Shown piece after piece: positions 50,395 through 60,002 of a stretch of 61,780 nt of DNA. Positions within the stretch are counted from its first letter, which is position 1, and the number at the start of each line of letters is the position of its first letter. The DNA is from Paenibacillus sp. Root444D2 (GTDB taxonomy: Bacteria > Bacillota > Bacilli > Paenibacillales > NBRC-103111): NCBI RefSeq assembly GCF_001426375.1, contig NZ_LMEO01000051.1, forward strand, positions 386,220-447,999, in the 5' to 3' direction. The notes under the pieces are model-generated. The model had not been told where the DNA came from. It saw only the letters and a program-made list of their open reading frames with translations, and did no database searches. The position numbers were made by a program, and so were the translations under genes.

Positions 50395-51054
50395 TCAAAT
50401 GAGATTGATATCACTGCTCTCAATGATTGATTTTGGATAACCTTGCTTGGCAATTTTGATCATTGCGCGTCCGATCTTTTCTGAAGTCGTAATCGAATTC
50501 GGGAACCACTTTTCTAACAAAGGATAGAGAGGTTTCGATATGGTGTAAATGCTCTGGTACAGTTTAGTCTTGGACTTGACGCCATGCAATGGAAGAATGC
50601 CTCCTGGACGGAACATGTAAGCTGACTTGAAAGGCAGTTTAAGCAAATCATTCTCCGTTTTTCCCTTCACCCGTGCCCACATACTGCGACCCTTTTCCGT
50701 ACTATCGGTTCCCATTCCTGTTACATAGAAGAACGACATGTTAGGGTTCAATCTCACTAATGTCTCAGCAACATGCATGGTAATATCATAGGTTATTGCC
50801 CGATATCGGTCTTCGGTCATACCCGCGGAAGAGACACCAAGGCAGAAAAAACAAGCATCAAAGCCCGACAGTTTATGCTCAATGACAGATAGATCCAGAA
50901 GATTAGCATGTACCTGTTCGTGTAATTTGGGATGATTCTGACCAGTGATGCTTCTACCTACCGATAGCACGCTATGAACTTGAGGATCGAGAAGGCATTC
51001 TCGCAGGACGCTTTGTCCCACCATGCCCGTAGCTCCAAAAAGAAGGACGTTCAA
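50395..51054 (-). CDS. NAD(P)-binding Rossmann-fold protein (atypical SDR)
   Basis: A 219-residue protein with GATGMVGQSVL at 8-18 and no strict YxxxK pair in the usual place. It resembles NAD(P)H-binding or nucleoside-diphosphate-sugar epimerase-like oxidoreductases related to HTATIP2. The segment FFYVTGMGTDSTEKGRSMWARVKGK follows the family pattern. It lies 45 nt downstream of hxlR on the same strand, the usual pairing of a redox-responsive regulator with an oxidoreductase. The substrate is unknown. Confidence 0.8.
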   Translation of the reverse strand: MNVLLFGATGMVGQSVLRECLLDPQVHSVLSVGRSITGQNHPKLHEQVHANLLDLSVIEHKLSGFDACFFCLGVSSAGMTEDRYRAITYDITMHVAETLVRLNPNMSFFYVTGMGTDSTEKGRSMWARVKGKTENDLLKLPFKSAYMFRPGGILPLHGVKSKTKLYQSIYTISKPLYPLLEKWFPNSITTSEKIGRAMIKIAKQGYPKSIIESSDINLI

Positions 51055-51099
51055 TCTATCACACCTTTCAATTCAATTGTCTCAAATTTGCGTTAATGG

Positions 51100-51426
51100 T
51101 TATTTGCTTTCCCATCTCTTGGCCCATTTATCCATTTCTTTGAGAGCGGTCTGAAAATCAATTCCTTTTTCCGTCAATGAATATTCGACCATGATGGGTA
51201 CAGTAGGGGTTACTTGGCGTAGAACAATCCCGTTCTGCTCTAAATGCCGCAGCACATCCGTTAAGGATTGTGTCTTGACGATTACTAAATCTCGATGAAG
51301 CTGCTTAAATCGTTTCGGGCCTTTTGATAGCTCAGCTATAACTAGGAATGCCCATTTGGCACCAAGTATGGTCAATACAGAACAGATGTTAGAGAAGTCA
51401 TGCACTTCTTCTTGTAAAGGTTCCAT
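51100..51426 (-). CDS. HxlR-family transcriptional regulator
   Basis: A 108-residue winged helix with the HxlR signature CSVLTILGAKWAFLVIAELSKGPKRF and TQSLTDVLRHLEQNGIVLR. Cys15 in the N-terminal segment is the usual redox-sensing position. It heads the unit with the NAD(P)-binding gene and is divergent from the MFS exporter, so it may control both. The intergenic 51427-51565 contains repeated CAAAATACTT/CCAAATACTT motifs that could be its sites. Confidence 0.87.
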   Translation of the reverse strand: MEPLQEEVHDFSNICSVLTILGAKWAFLVIAELSKGPKRFKQLHRDLVIVKTQSLTDVLRHLEQNGIVLRQVTPTVPIMVEYSLTEKGIDFQTALKEMDKWAKRWESK

Positions 51427-51565
51427 GTGGCTTCACCTTCTTACTTATAGTTAGTTAGTCAAAATACTTGGATAATGTCCAAATACTTTGCCTTCTTACA
51501 TTATTTTCGTAACCTTATTATACTTCAATAAAACGATCACGGAATAGCAGAAAGGAATGAATCGA

Positions 51566-52735
51566 ATGAATCGACTGTCTATCTACATCCTTGCCCTAGG
51601 GGTATTTCTAACGGCGACCTCCGAGCTGGTTGTTGCCGGAATCCTTCATATCATCGCTGAAGATTTAAACATTTCTATCGCACTTGCGGGGCAGCTAATT
51701 ACAGCCTATTCTCTTGCGTTTGCGATTGGAACCCCCATTGTGGTGTCACTTACTTCCCGGATGGGCCGCAGGAAAGTACTGCTCGGCTCACTGGCTGTAT
51801 TTATCTTGGGCTGTCTAGCTTCTTTTGGGAGTTCAGAGATTTCGATCTTAATGGTTTCTCGTATAATTCTTGGGATAAGCGCAGGCGTCTATCTTGTTGT
51901 AGTGTTTGGTGCGGTTGCCAAATTAGTGCCTGCTGAGAAACTAGGAAGTGCGATCGGCACGATCGTTCTTGGGTTTAGCAGCGCTATGATCTTAGGGGTC
52001 CCGATTGGAATTGCTATTACCAACTGGTGGAGTTGGCAAGCGATTTTCATTATATTAGGCTTATTCAGCCTGTTAATTACTTTCATAATCTTCCGCCTTC
52101 TACCAGAAATTGAGGGGGACGCACCGGTTCCATTCGTGCAGCAATTTAAAGTGTTGGGAAGTCTCGTCATCGTAAGCGGTTTGTTCCTCACCTTTTTTAG
52201 AGAATCGGGTAACTCGATTTTATTTACGTATCTGACGCCGTTTATTCAAGACGTCCTTCATGTGAAGGCCTCCAACATAAGTATCATTATGCTTGTTTTC
52301 GGTATTTTCGGAGCCATCGGATCTCGTTTAGGCGGTTATGGCATTGATAGATGGGGAGCGGCTCGCATCATTACGCTGAGTATTATCGTTCATGTAGCAG
52401 TTTTAGCTCTACTGCCTTTTTTTTCCGAATCATTAGTTATCAGTTTAGTGTTAATCGCCCTTATGGTGTTCTCCATGTTCGTGACCGGTCCAGCTATCCA
52501 AACGTATTTTATTCAACAAGCGCCGCAGTCATCCAATTTCGTTCTCAGTTTGAATACATCCATCATTCATTTGGGAATAGCGATGGGAGCTGGCGCGGGG
52601 GGAGTGATGTCGAACGCGACTTCGACTGTCTTCTATCATCCATGGATGGCAAGTATCATTGTAGCGCTCGGGTTGGCGGCTGCCTTCGTCAGTTTTAGGG
52701 TAGGTAAGAGGTTTCAAAGTTATAGTCCTGAATAA
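51566..52735 (+). CDS. MFS exporter (DHA1, drug or sugar efflux type)
   Basis: A 389-residue, 12-helix major facilitator. The loop motif SRMGRRKVLLGSL (motif A) and LGFSSAMILGVPIGIAI (motif C of antiporters) are visible. The ATG at 51566 has AAAGGA 9 nt upstream; the ATG at 51557 abuts the RBS. It is divergent from hxlR. The substrate is unknown; export of toxic compounds sensed by HxlR is plausible. Confidence 0.85.
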   Translation: MNRLSIYILALGVFLTATSELVVAGILHIIAEDLNISIALAGQLITAYSLAFAIGTPIVVSLTSRMGRRKVLLGSLAVFILGCLASFGSSEISILMVSRIILGISAGVYLVVVFGAVAKLVPAEKLGSAIGTIVLGFSSAMILGVPIGIAITNWWSWQAIFIILGLFSLLITFIIFRLLPEIEGDAPVPFVQQFKVLGSLVIVSGLFLTFFRESGNSILFTYLTPFIQDVLHVKASNISIIMLVFGIFGAIGSRLGGYGIDRWGAARIITLSIIVHVAVLALLPFFSESLVISLVLIALMVFSMFVTGPAIQTYFIQQAPQSSNFVLSLNTSIIHLGIAMGAGAGGVMSNATSTVFYHPWMASIIVALGLAAAFVSFRVGKRFQSYSPE

Positions 52736-52793
52736 TTCTTGCCCTCCGTAACTATCCTTACAATTTACACAATTAACCATGATATCATTCCGA

Positions 52794-53138
52794 ATGTCAT
52801 TGCAGAGCAAACTGGTTATTTCATTCGCTTATCCGATCGAAAGAACCGTCAAGCAAGGGGTGCGAATAGTGGACGAAATGTCCAAAGATGTCTTAGAAAA
52901 CGCTTCTAACGCTCAAGCAGTTTCGGATCATGCAACGCAAGCCACTCATATATCCATGGATGGTAATATGGATACCATTTTCAATGTTGTGGAGAAAAGC
53001 GCATCGGCACTACTCATAATGTCTCCGCAGCGGCATAGGAGCAGTTGGCATCGATGGAAGAAATCGCAGCTTCCTTAGAGTTATTATCTAAGATGGCTAT
53101 TGAGCTTCAAGAGATAAATGAAAAATTTAAGACGTAAA
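52794..53138 (+). pseudogene. decayed methyl-accepting chemotaxis protein fragment
   Basis: It begins MSLQSKLVISF like a chemoreceptor N-terminus, jumps without sensor or HAMP to KQGVRIVDEMSKDVLENASNA, shifts frame near 53005, and continues THNVSAAA-stop-EQLASMEEIAASLELLSKMAIELQ to a stop at 53138. The EEQLASMEEI(A/T)ASAxxL end is diagnostic of MCP signalling domains. A GAG-to-TAG change and a frameshift show decay. No other gene is present in 52736-53181. Confidence 0.75.
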
Positions 53139-53144
53139 ATGGAG

Positions 53145-53175
53145 CAAGGACAACCTTTAACGGGTTGTCCTTGCT
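53145..53175. terminator. bidirectional hairpin between the MCP remnant and the TerD-VWA gene
   Basis: A 12-bp perfect stem GCAAGGACAACC / GGTTGTCCTTGC with a 7-nt loop, between converging reading directions. T-runs are weak. Confidence 0.65.
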
Positions 53176-53181
53176 TGTATT

Positions 53182-54342
53182 TTAAATCCGAATAATTCTT
53201 TTGGCTGCGGCCTCTTTTAGCCATAACGGAAATTCATTCAAAAGATGATTATATAGCGTTTCATCCGAAATCGAAGCAATGTCTTCAATGTGAATAAAAT
53301 TAGCGTTATCTACGATTCGTCCTTCCATCGTGTCCAACTGCTTCAGCACATCAAAATCAGAATCGCCAATGCCTACGAATTGCCAGAATATCGGTTGTAC
53401 AGCAGATTCGGTGATGACTTTCTTGATGGGTTTTACGACACCGCCGTCATTGATGAACACCATAAATACGGGTATGGATGAATCTTCCTCAATGGTATAT
53501 TTATGAATCACGTCCTGCATGACGGGCGGCTCATTATTACGGCCGAATTTATGTATCGTCTTGTTATTCATAATATGCTTTTGTACATATTGGTCGAAAT
53601 CTTCCTCCGTAGCGGAAGGCAACCTGCTGAATTCATTGTCGTAGATCCAGACGTCTAGTGTCGCATTATCATCAAACTTACAAGCGACAGCCAGTATGCG
53701 CTCAACCACTTCCTGAACCGTTCCGTTCTTGTACAATGTCTGCATCGATCCTGAGATATCGAGAACTAAGCCTACTCTGGCGGTAAAGTTGGTCAACTTC
53801 TTCTTTTCCAATGTGATCTGAACGATTTTCTTACGTAAATCGATAGATGATAAGATCGTTTTCTCGTTGAATTTCCATTCCCCATTGTGCCTATATAACT
53901 CGCCGACAACAATGGCTGTCTCCTTGGAAAGATCTGAACCATATTCAAATCGGAATATTTCTTCACCATTATCGGCATTAACGAGTCGTAAATAAGAATT
54001 CGATATATCCTTCATCCTATGTCCATGCTTCTCGCCCTCGTGAATCGTTAGGGTAAAAGCCATTTTCGCAACACTATTCGGGAGCTTGGATAAAAAGATA
54101 CTGATTGCTTCCTTGTCTATGCCATCTAATGGTTTATGATTCACTGCTCCGCTCTGGGCAGACGAATTGCCGTAAAATATAAAATCCTCATCCCGTTCGC
54201 ATCGGTTACTATCCGATAACATAAAACAGGCAGCGTCAATGTTCATTGCGGCAACTGACGATGACCACCCGAATTGCAGGCTAAGGTTAGACAGACTTGT
54301 TCCTCTTGTGATATCAACTTTTTGTCCTTTCAACAGTAACAT
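53182..54342 (-). CDS. TerD-like plus VWA-domain protein
   Basis: A 386-residue protein. Residues 1-170 form a TerD/CABP-type domain (N-terminal LLLKGQKVDITRG, acidic NIDAACFMLSDS and DGIDKEAISIFL, typical of calcium-binding Ter proteins). Residues ~187-375 form a von Willebrand A domain with the MIDAS DISGS at 195-199. This is the TerF-like architecture of tellurite or stress-resistance loci, cytosolic. GAGGAG is 8 nt before the ATG. No terC, further terD or kinase gene is adjacent, so it is an isolated member. Role unknown; a metal- or stress-responsive scaffold is possible. Confidence 0.82.
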   Translation of the reverse strand: MLLLKGQKVDITRGTSLSNLSLQFGWSSSVAAMNIDAACFMLSDSNRCERDEDFIFYGNSSAQSGAVNHKPLDGIDKEAISIFLSKLPNSVAKMAFTLTIHEGEKHGHRMKDISNSYLRLVNADNGEEIFRFEYGSDLSKETAIVVGELYRHNGEWKFNEKTILSSIDLRKKIVQITLEKKKLTNFTARVGLVLDISGSMQTLYKNGTVQEVVERILAVACKFDDNATLDVWIYDNEFSRLPSATEEDFDQYVQKHIMNNKTIHKFGRNNEPPVMQDVIHKYTIEEDSSIPVFMVFINDGGVVKPIKKVITESAVQPIFWQFVGIGDSDFDVLKQLDTMEGRIVDNANFIHIEDIASISDETLYNHLLNEFPLWLKEAAAKRIIRI

Positions 54343-54547
54343 GTGTTCATCTCCTCAAATCATGGCCATTAGATAAGCTGTCATTCAATACTTGGAATAT
54401 ATTTTCGACAGTTTACAACCGTTTACCTCTTGATATCTTGCGCTACCTCGGATTTGGCAACAACTACAGTCAAGCAAACGTGCTCAGTTCTTTAATTTTT
54501 GGACAATTTATTGAAATGCGGTGCTATTTTCGGTTCTGGTTCGCACC

Positions 54548-54584
54548 TATAATTATTTATAGATAGCATTTGTAAGCGCTTCAC
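54548..54584 (+). promoter_or_regulatory. Lpl operon promoter -10 and downstream cre
   Basis: A consensus TATAAT at 54548-54553 without a clear -35 is followed by TGTAAGCGCTTCAC at 54571-54584, which matches cre at about 11 of 14 positions. CcpA at this place would block elongation. The rest of 54343-54629 holds no gene. Confidence 0.6.
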
Positions 54585-54629
54585 AATTGAATTGACAATA
54601 TCGGATCGTTCCGGAGATGGGGGAATTTC

Positions 54630-55592
54630 ATGCAAGCCAGCAAGTTGACCATAACGGGACAAACTGTCGTAACGCCCAAAGATGCAAGGAGCGGTTTCTG
54701 GCGGACGATTGCCAAGTATCGCTGGCTTTACATACTGACAGCGCCGGGGCTGCTCTATTATCTAGTGTTTCATTATGCGCCGATGGTCGGCTTGGTTATT
54801 GCTTTCAAGGACTACAATCTGATGAAAGGATTCTGGGGGAGCGACTGGATAGGGCTGGACAACTTTCGGAAAATATTTAACTCGCCTGAATTTCCTCTGC
54901 TGCTCAAAAATACGGTATTGCTAAGTACTTACCGGATTTTATTCAATATGTTTCCTGACGTTATCCTCGCACTGCTGCTGAACGAGGTGCGGGTCAATTG
55001 GTTCAAACGGATCGTCCAGACAATCACGTATGGTCCGCACTTCTTGTCGTGGATTATCGTCTACGGCCTTGTGTTCTCGTTCTTCGCGCCTGGATCAGGT
55101 CTGGTGACGACACTGTTTCGTGACATGGGCTGGGGCAGTATCGACGTCATGACGAATTCCAATTCGTTCCGGCCGATGCTGTTAATAACGGACGTCTGGA
55201 AAAACACGGGCTTCGGGGCGATCATTTATTTGGCAGCCCTGTCATCGATCAATCCAGAGCTGTACGAGGCAGCTGTTATGGACGGAGCAGGCAGAGGGCG
55301 TCAAATGTGGCATGTTACACTACCCGGCATACGTGATGTGTTCATGCTGATGATCATTTTGCGAATCGGACATATTTTGGATGCGGGCTTCGATCAGGTG
55401 TACATTTTTCTCAATGCCAGGGTGTACGATGTTGGCGACATTCTCGATACCTGGATATTCCGGCGAGGCATTGAGCAGCTGGATTTCAGCGTCCCAACCG
55501 CAATGGGCGTATTTAAGTCGGTGATTGGGCTTATCCTGGTGCTTGGCGCAAACAAGCTCGCCAAACGGTTCGGAGGATCGGGTATATGGTGA
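54630..55592 (+). CDS. carbohydrate ABC transporter permease, LplB family
   Basis: A 320-residue permease with six membrane helices. The N-terminal helix is YILTAPGLLYYLVFHYAPMVGL and the EAA loop is YEAAVMDGAGRGRQMWHVTLPGI. It is close to LplB/YteP-type permeases for oligosaccharides. The RBS is GGGGGAA before ATG 54630. First gene of a five-gene unit with a cre site upstream. No ATPase gene is present, as usual for this group, which share an MsmX-type ATPase. Confidence 0.88.
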   Translation: MQASKLTITGQTVVTPKDARSGFWRTIAKYRWLYILTAPGLLYYLVFHYAPMVGLVIAFKDYNLMKGFWGSDWIGLDNFRKIFNSPEFPLLLKNTVLLSTYRILFNMFPDVILALLLNEVRVNWFKRIVQTITYGPHFLSWIIVYGLVFSFFAPGSGLVTTLFRDMGWGSIDVMTNSNSFRPMLLITDVWKNTGFGAIIYLAALSSINPELYEAAVMDGAGRGRQMWHVTLPGIRDVFMLMIILRIGHILDAGFDQVYIFLNARVYDVGDILDTWIFRRGIEQLDFSVPTAMGVFKSVIGLILVLGANKLAKRFGGSGIW

Positions 55593-55607
55593 CAGGAGGA
55601 TGCTGAC

Positions 55608-56495
55608 ATGTCGATTGTATTAAAGAAGAGAACACCCGACAGGATATTCGATGTCGTTCTGTACGCAGGGCTAGGCTTGTTCTGTCTAGCAACTCTTTTT
55701 CCGCTTTATTATGTTTTCATCGTATCTGTTACACCTTATACGGAGGTGCTGCGCAGTGGTGGATTCGTGCTATTCCCCAGTGTCTTCACACTCGATGCGT
55801 TCCGGACTGTGCTGGGCAGCAATGTTGTGCCAAACGCGCTGCAGGTGACCATATTTATTACCGTAGCAGGCACCATGCTCAATTTGATCGCCACGACGGC
55901 GCTTGCATACCCATTATCCAAAAAGTTTTTGCCAGGCAGGAACGCCATGCTGCTTGCTATCATTTTTACGATGCTGTTCTCAGGAGGTCTTATTCCCGTC
56001 TATATGATCGTCAAAGCGCTCGGAATGATGAATACCTTATGGGCACTTGTTATTCCCGGTATGATTTCGTCATTCAATTTGCTGATCATGAAGACGTATT
56101 TTGAAGGACTGCCGCACGAGGTTGAGGAGGCAGCGAAGGTGGATGGCGCCGGCGATTTGGCAACACTGCTGCGCATTGTACTGCCGCTTTCGCTGCCGAT
56201 TCTCGCGACGCTCACGCTTTTTTTCGCAGTCGGGCATTGGAATACCTATTTCGCCGGCATCATGTATTTGCACGAGCGCGAGCTGTACCCTCTTCAAGTC
56301 GTGCTTCGCAACATGATCATAGCGCCAAGCGTCAGCCAGGAGCTGTCGGTGCCGCAATCGGAGTTGCAATCACTTCCTCCAGAAACAGTCAAAATGGCCG
56401 TCGTGGTCATAGCGATTGTACCGGTTCTAGTCCTGTATCCATTCCTGCAAAAATATTTCATGAAGGGCATGCTGATTGGTTCGATCAAAGGATGA
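55608..56495 (+). CDS. carbohydrate ABC transporter permease, LplC/YtcP family
   Basis: A 295-residue permease with the EAA loop EEAAKVDGAGDLATLLRIVLPLS and a C-terminal FLQKYFMKGMLIGSIKG, the standard end of YtcP/LplC proteins. AGGAGG precedes the ATG. It pairs with the upstream permease. Its stop lies inside a hairpin that separates it from the binding-protein gene. Confidence 0.9.
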   Translation: MSIVLKKRTPDRIFDVVLYAGLGLFCLATLFPLYYVFIVSVTPYTEVLRSGGFVLFPSVFTLDAFRTVLGSNVVPNALQVTIFITVAGTMLNLIATTALAYPLSKKFLPGRNAMLLAIIFTMLFSGGLIPVYMIVKALGMMNTLWALVIPGMISSFNLLIMKTYFEGLPHEVEEAAKVDGAGDLATLLRIVLPLSLPILATLTLFFAVGHWNTYFAGIMYLHERELYPLQVVLRNMIIAPSVSQELSVPQSELQSLPPETVKMAVVVIAIVPVLVLYPFLQKYFMKGMLIGSIKG

Positions 56496-56508
56496 CGTGT
56501 CATCCTTT
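56487..56508 (+). other. intercistronic hairpin after lplC
   Basis: A 9-bp perfect stem AAAGGATGA / TCATCCTTT with a 4-nt loop overlaps the stop codon of the permease gene. Without a T-run it is more likely a processing or stabilising element that favours lplA expression. Confidence 0.5.
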
Positions 56509-56569
56509 ACCGGCTTGCCTACTTAAGCAGCAAACGAACCAAATACATAAAAAACATTAGGAGGTCTAA

Positions 56570-58198
56570 ATGCGCATGAAAAAGACAACGACAATAACAG
56601 CGATTTTGCTGGCAACAGCCCTTATCGCAGCAGCGTGCAGCAATAAATCGGACGGTGGAACGAATGGCTCTCCTTCCGTTTCAGCGAAAGCGGGAGAGTC
56701 GCCTGCGGCCTCGGTGAAGAAAGAAAAGCTGGCGCTCACTTGGTTTGTCAACGCGGCTAACAGTTCGCAATTGCCCGCAGCGGACAAAGATTTCGTTAAA
56801 AAAGCAATCGCAGAAAAATTCAACGTCGATCTGAAACTTTTGTATATGGCGTCGGGACCTGATTATCTCAGTAAAATCAATACGATGATCGCTTCCGGCG
56901 ACATCCCGGATCTGTTTTATATGGACGGACTGGAGTCGGTCAAGTACATCAAGGACGGCATAGCACGAGATATGACGAATCTCGTCACCCCTGAAGCGAT
57001 GCCAAACTACTTCAAATATTGGATTTCGCCGACGGATCTGAAGCAGTATCAAGTGCAAGACGTTTTCAAACGCGCCCCGGTTCCGTATACGAAGAAGGTG
57101 TCTCGCTCGTATTACGTCCGGAAGGATTGGCTTGATAAGTTGGGCTTGAAGATGCCGGAAACGTACGACGAGATGGTTACCGTCATGAAAGCGTTCACTG
57201 AAAAAGATCCAGACGGCAATGGCAAGAACGATACCTTTGGCTTTTCGACAAGCGGTAACGGTACATCACTGCCTTTCGATTTCCCGGAATTCATTAAAAA
57301 CGGGCTTGTAGGCGATTTCGTGCTCGAAAACGATCAGTTTATCGATGTCCGTACCGATATCCGGATGCAAAAAGTGCTGGACGACGTCCGAAAACTGTTA
57401 GCCATGAATGTGGTTGATCCCGACTGGCTGCTAAATAAAAGCGGACAACACATAGAGAAAGCGACGCAGGGTAAAGTCGGCATCGTGCTATCCGCAGGGG
57501 GCAACGACGCCTATGACAATAATGCAAACGGCTTACAGGTGAAGACGAAGGCGGTAACCGGTGTGGCGAATGTCGATTGGCAGCCGTTCCACATCGGAGC
57601 CAAGACCGGAACATGGGTCGAGCTGCTTCCGGGCAACCCATTCCTGATCAGTTCCAAAACGTCGGAGGAGAAGGCGAAGCGATCGATCGAGATTTTGGAT
57701 TGGCTGGCTAGCGAAGAGGGGTACTTGTTAACTCAATATGGGTTAGAAGGCATTCACTACAAGCGTAATGGAAAGCAAATCGAACGGATCGAGGATGCAT
57801 ACAAGAGAGATGTTCTTGATAACGGCAATTTCCTCAATATTTATAATTGGTTTGCCAATTTTGTACAGGGTCAGACAGATAAATTCGGCCTCGAGATTAT
57901 CGACAAAAACATCACAGCACGGGATAAAGCAATTTCTGAGAAGCTGAATGCTTACAAGCTGCTGCCGTCGGTCGGAACCAGCCTGACAATCAAGGATGGT
58001 ATGGATTTGGCGACACTGCGTAAAAAAATGAGCGAGTATCATATCCAGATTTTATTCAAGGAAAAAGATGCCTCCAATTGGCCCCAATACCGGGCTGAGC
58101 TTATGAACAAATACGGCGGCAAAAACATCTTCGGTTATTACGCTGAGCAGGTCTCGCAAGCATCCGGAAAATCGATCAAATTTATGAGTGATAACTGA
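56570..58198 (+). CDS. extracellular solute-binding lipoprotein, LplA family
   Basis: A 542-residue lipoprotein with a Lys-rich signal peptide and lipobox IAAAC (Cys ~23), then a Ser/Gly-rich linker and a long two-lobed sugar-binding domain typical of LplA/YtcQ proteins. AGGAGG precedes the ATG at 56570; an ATG at 56576 is also possible. It captures an unknown oligosaccharide for the two permeases. The kinase gene follows and slightly overlaps depending on its start. Confidence 0.9.
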   Translation: MRMKKTTTITAILLATALIAAACSNKSDGGTNGSPSVSAKAGESPAASVKKEKLALTWFVNAANSSQLPAADKDFVKKAIAEKFNVDLKLLYMASGPDYLSKINTMIASGDIPDLFYMDGLESVKYIKDGIARDMTNLVTPEAMPNYFKYWISPTDLKQYQVQDVFKRAPVPYTKKVSRSYYVRKDWLDKLGLKMPETYDEMVTVMKAFTEKDPDGNGKNDTFGFSTSGNGTSLPFDFPEFIKNGLVGDFVLENDQFIDVRTDIRMQKVLDDVRKLLAMNVVDPDWLLNKSGQHIEKATQGKVGIVLSAGGNDAYDNNANGLQVKTKAVTGVANVDWQPFHIGAKTGTWVELLPGNPFLISSKTSEEKAKRSIEILDWLASEEGYLLTQYGLEGIHYKRNGKQIERIEDAYKRDVLDNGNFLNIYNWFANFVQGQTDKFGLEIIDKNITARDKAISEKLNAYKLLPSVGTSLTIKDGMDLATLRKKMSEYHIQILFKEKDASNWPQYRAELMNKYGGKNIFGYYAEQVSQASGKSIKFMSDN

Positions 58199-58232
58199 GA
58201 CGCCGCTTGACATTGGAAGGGACTGTTTGGCA

Positions 58233-60002
58233 ATGTGGCTATTGCGTAGGTTAAGGAACCGAAGGTATACAGGAATCAGTAGGAAGTTGTTCGTTCTCGT
58301 CTTTCTATCGGTGGTGGGTCTATTTTTCGTGATCGGATTGTTCGGCTATCAACGGCTGTTCAATCCGATTAAACAAAACAATGAGGCCGTACTTCAGGAT
58401 TCAGTCGTACAGGTGGAAAATTATTTGAAAACGTTCATGAACAATATTCAAGGCCTACTGATGCTTTTGTCCAATCCAATCATTAACGACAGTCTGGGGA
58501 AAGAGGATATCGCAAGGCTGCTGGAAACCATGATGATCCAGCACCGGGAGGAATTCGAGGCTATTTACTTGATTGAGGGAGAGACTATTTCAAGCAGCTC
58601 TCCTTTTTCCTATCCATTTTTCGTCCCTGAAAAACAGGTTGCCGATATCGTGCGTCAAATGTCAGGCGACAGCGGTGTTTGGTGGAGTCCACCTTATCAA
58701 TCGGGGGGGAGACAGTCGCTATCAGTCGCCAAACGGATCGATGCGAAGCGGATTATCGTGTTCGATTTGAATTTGTCCTCGCTGACGGGTCCTTCGGTGG
58801 TACAAAACAAGGAAAAGGCTGTATTTCTGTTTACCGGCCCCGGTCAGCCTATCGCCTTTAATATGCCGTTAACATCTCTTACCGCAATAAAGGAATATGA
58901 ATCTATTGTCAGTCAACTGCAGTCTCTTACTGCTGCCAGTCAAATGTCCTACGATAGGGTCCACACAGAGACCGCTGCGTATAAAGTGCTAAGGAGCGAT
59001 CAGAACCGCTGGAATTGGGTTGTCTTCTCGATCGTCAAGGAATCGGAAGCATATCCGTTGCTAACCTTACTGGAGCAGCAAATGGTGGTGGTGCTTCTTG
59101 TCGCGATTATCCTTGCGGCTTTCCTGTCCATGTGGATCGCGAGGTACATCCAAGTACCAGTTAGCGCGATAACTCAGCAAATGAAGGCGGGAGCACGAGG
59201 GGCGCTGAACGTGAGGGTATCGCTTAAGCGCAACGATGAGTTCGCCTACATTGCCGATGCGTTCAATCGGATGATGGACAGTATTCAGACGTTGTTTGAT
59301 GATCTGCGATTGGTGGAGGAGAAGAAACGACAGCTCGAATTGAAAGCTTTGCAATCGCAAATTCATCCGCATTTTCTTCATAATACGCTGAGCGCGATCT
59401 ATTGTTTGGATCAGGCGGGACGCGCAGCAGAGATGGCTGGAATGCTGCGTGCCCTGACTGGCCTGCTGCAGTATTCGACGGACAAGACGGGTGATATTGT
59501 AACGGTGGAGGAGGAATTGCGACAGCTGGAGCAATACGATGTGCTCATGAAGTTGCGGTACGGGGACGTCTTCCGGCTCGATCTCGTTGTACGCGACGAG
59601 TCGCTCGTCGCCCCGATACCTAAGCTCACGTTGATTACGCTCGTCGAGAATAGTATTTTCTATGGACTCGGCACAGGCGAAACGAATCATATTATCGTGG
59701 CAGGTATGGCTTCCAATGAAGGGGGAACATTGCTCGAAGTGTCGGATACGGGCCCTGGCGTCGATCCTTCTAAGCTGAGTTGCCTTCTTGCCGGTGTTCC
59801 TTCATTAGGGCGTCATAAAGGACTGAATAATTTGGGTTTGCGCAACATTCACGAGCGAATCCGGCTTCATTTTGGCGAGTCATACGGTTTAAGCTTTCCC
59901 GAGGAATCGGAGGAGGGGCTGCTGGTTTGCGTCAGACTACCCGAGCCGGATGGTCCTGAAGCATGCCAGGTTAAGAGTGAAGGGGGGAGAGAAGCATGCT
60001 GA
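58233..60002 (+). CDS. sensor histidine kinase, YesM type
   Basis: A 589-residue membrane kinase with TM1 (~17-40), a large extracellular sensor (~41-275), TM2 (~278-300), HAMP (~300-355), the phospho-acceptor His380 in QIHPHFLHNTLSA, and an HATPase with LTLITLVENSIFYGLG and DTGPGVD. The ATG at 58233 (AAGGGA about 12 nt upstream) removes a 15-residue upstream extension from a GTG at 58188 that would overlap lplA. It should sense extracellular sugar or the loaded LplA protein and phosphorylate the adjacent regulator. Confidence 0.88.
   Translation: MWLLRRLRNRRYTGISRKLFVLVFLSVVGLFFVIGLFGYQRLFNPIKQNNEAVLQDSVVQVENYLKTFMNNIQGLLMLLSNPIINDSLGKEDIARLLETMMIQHREEFEAIYLIEGETISSSSPFSYPFFVPEKQVADIVRQMSGDSGVWWSPPYQSGGRQSLSVAKRIDAKRIIVFDLNLSSLTGPSVVQNKEKAVFLFTGPGQPIAFNMPLTSLTAIKEYESIVSQLQSLTAASQMSYDRVHTETAAYKVLRSDQNRWNWVVFSIVKESEAYPLLTLLEQQMVVVLLVAIILAAFLSMWIARYIQVPVSAITQQMKAGARGALNVRVSLKRNDEFAYIADAFNRMMDSIQTLFDDLRLVEEKKRQLELKALQSQIHPHFLHNTLSAIYCLDQAGRAAEMAGMLRALTGLLQYSTDKTGDIVTVEEELRQLEQYDVLMKLRYGDVFRLDLVVRDESLVAPIPKLTLITLVENSIFYGLGTGETNHIIVAGMASNEGGTLLEVSDTGPGVDPSKLSCLLAGVPSLGRHKGLNNLGLRNIHERIRLHFGESYGLSFPEESEEGLLVCVRLPEPDGPEACQVKSEGGREAC

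Noticed and set aside
59067..59690. 207-residue open frame antisense to the YesM kinase gene
   Set aside because: Overlaps the catalytic domains of a clear kinase gene; no independent start signal.
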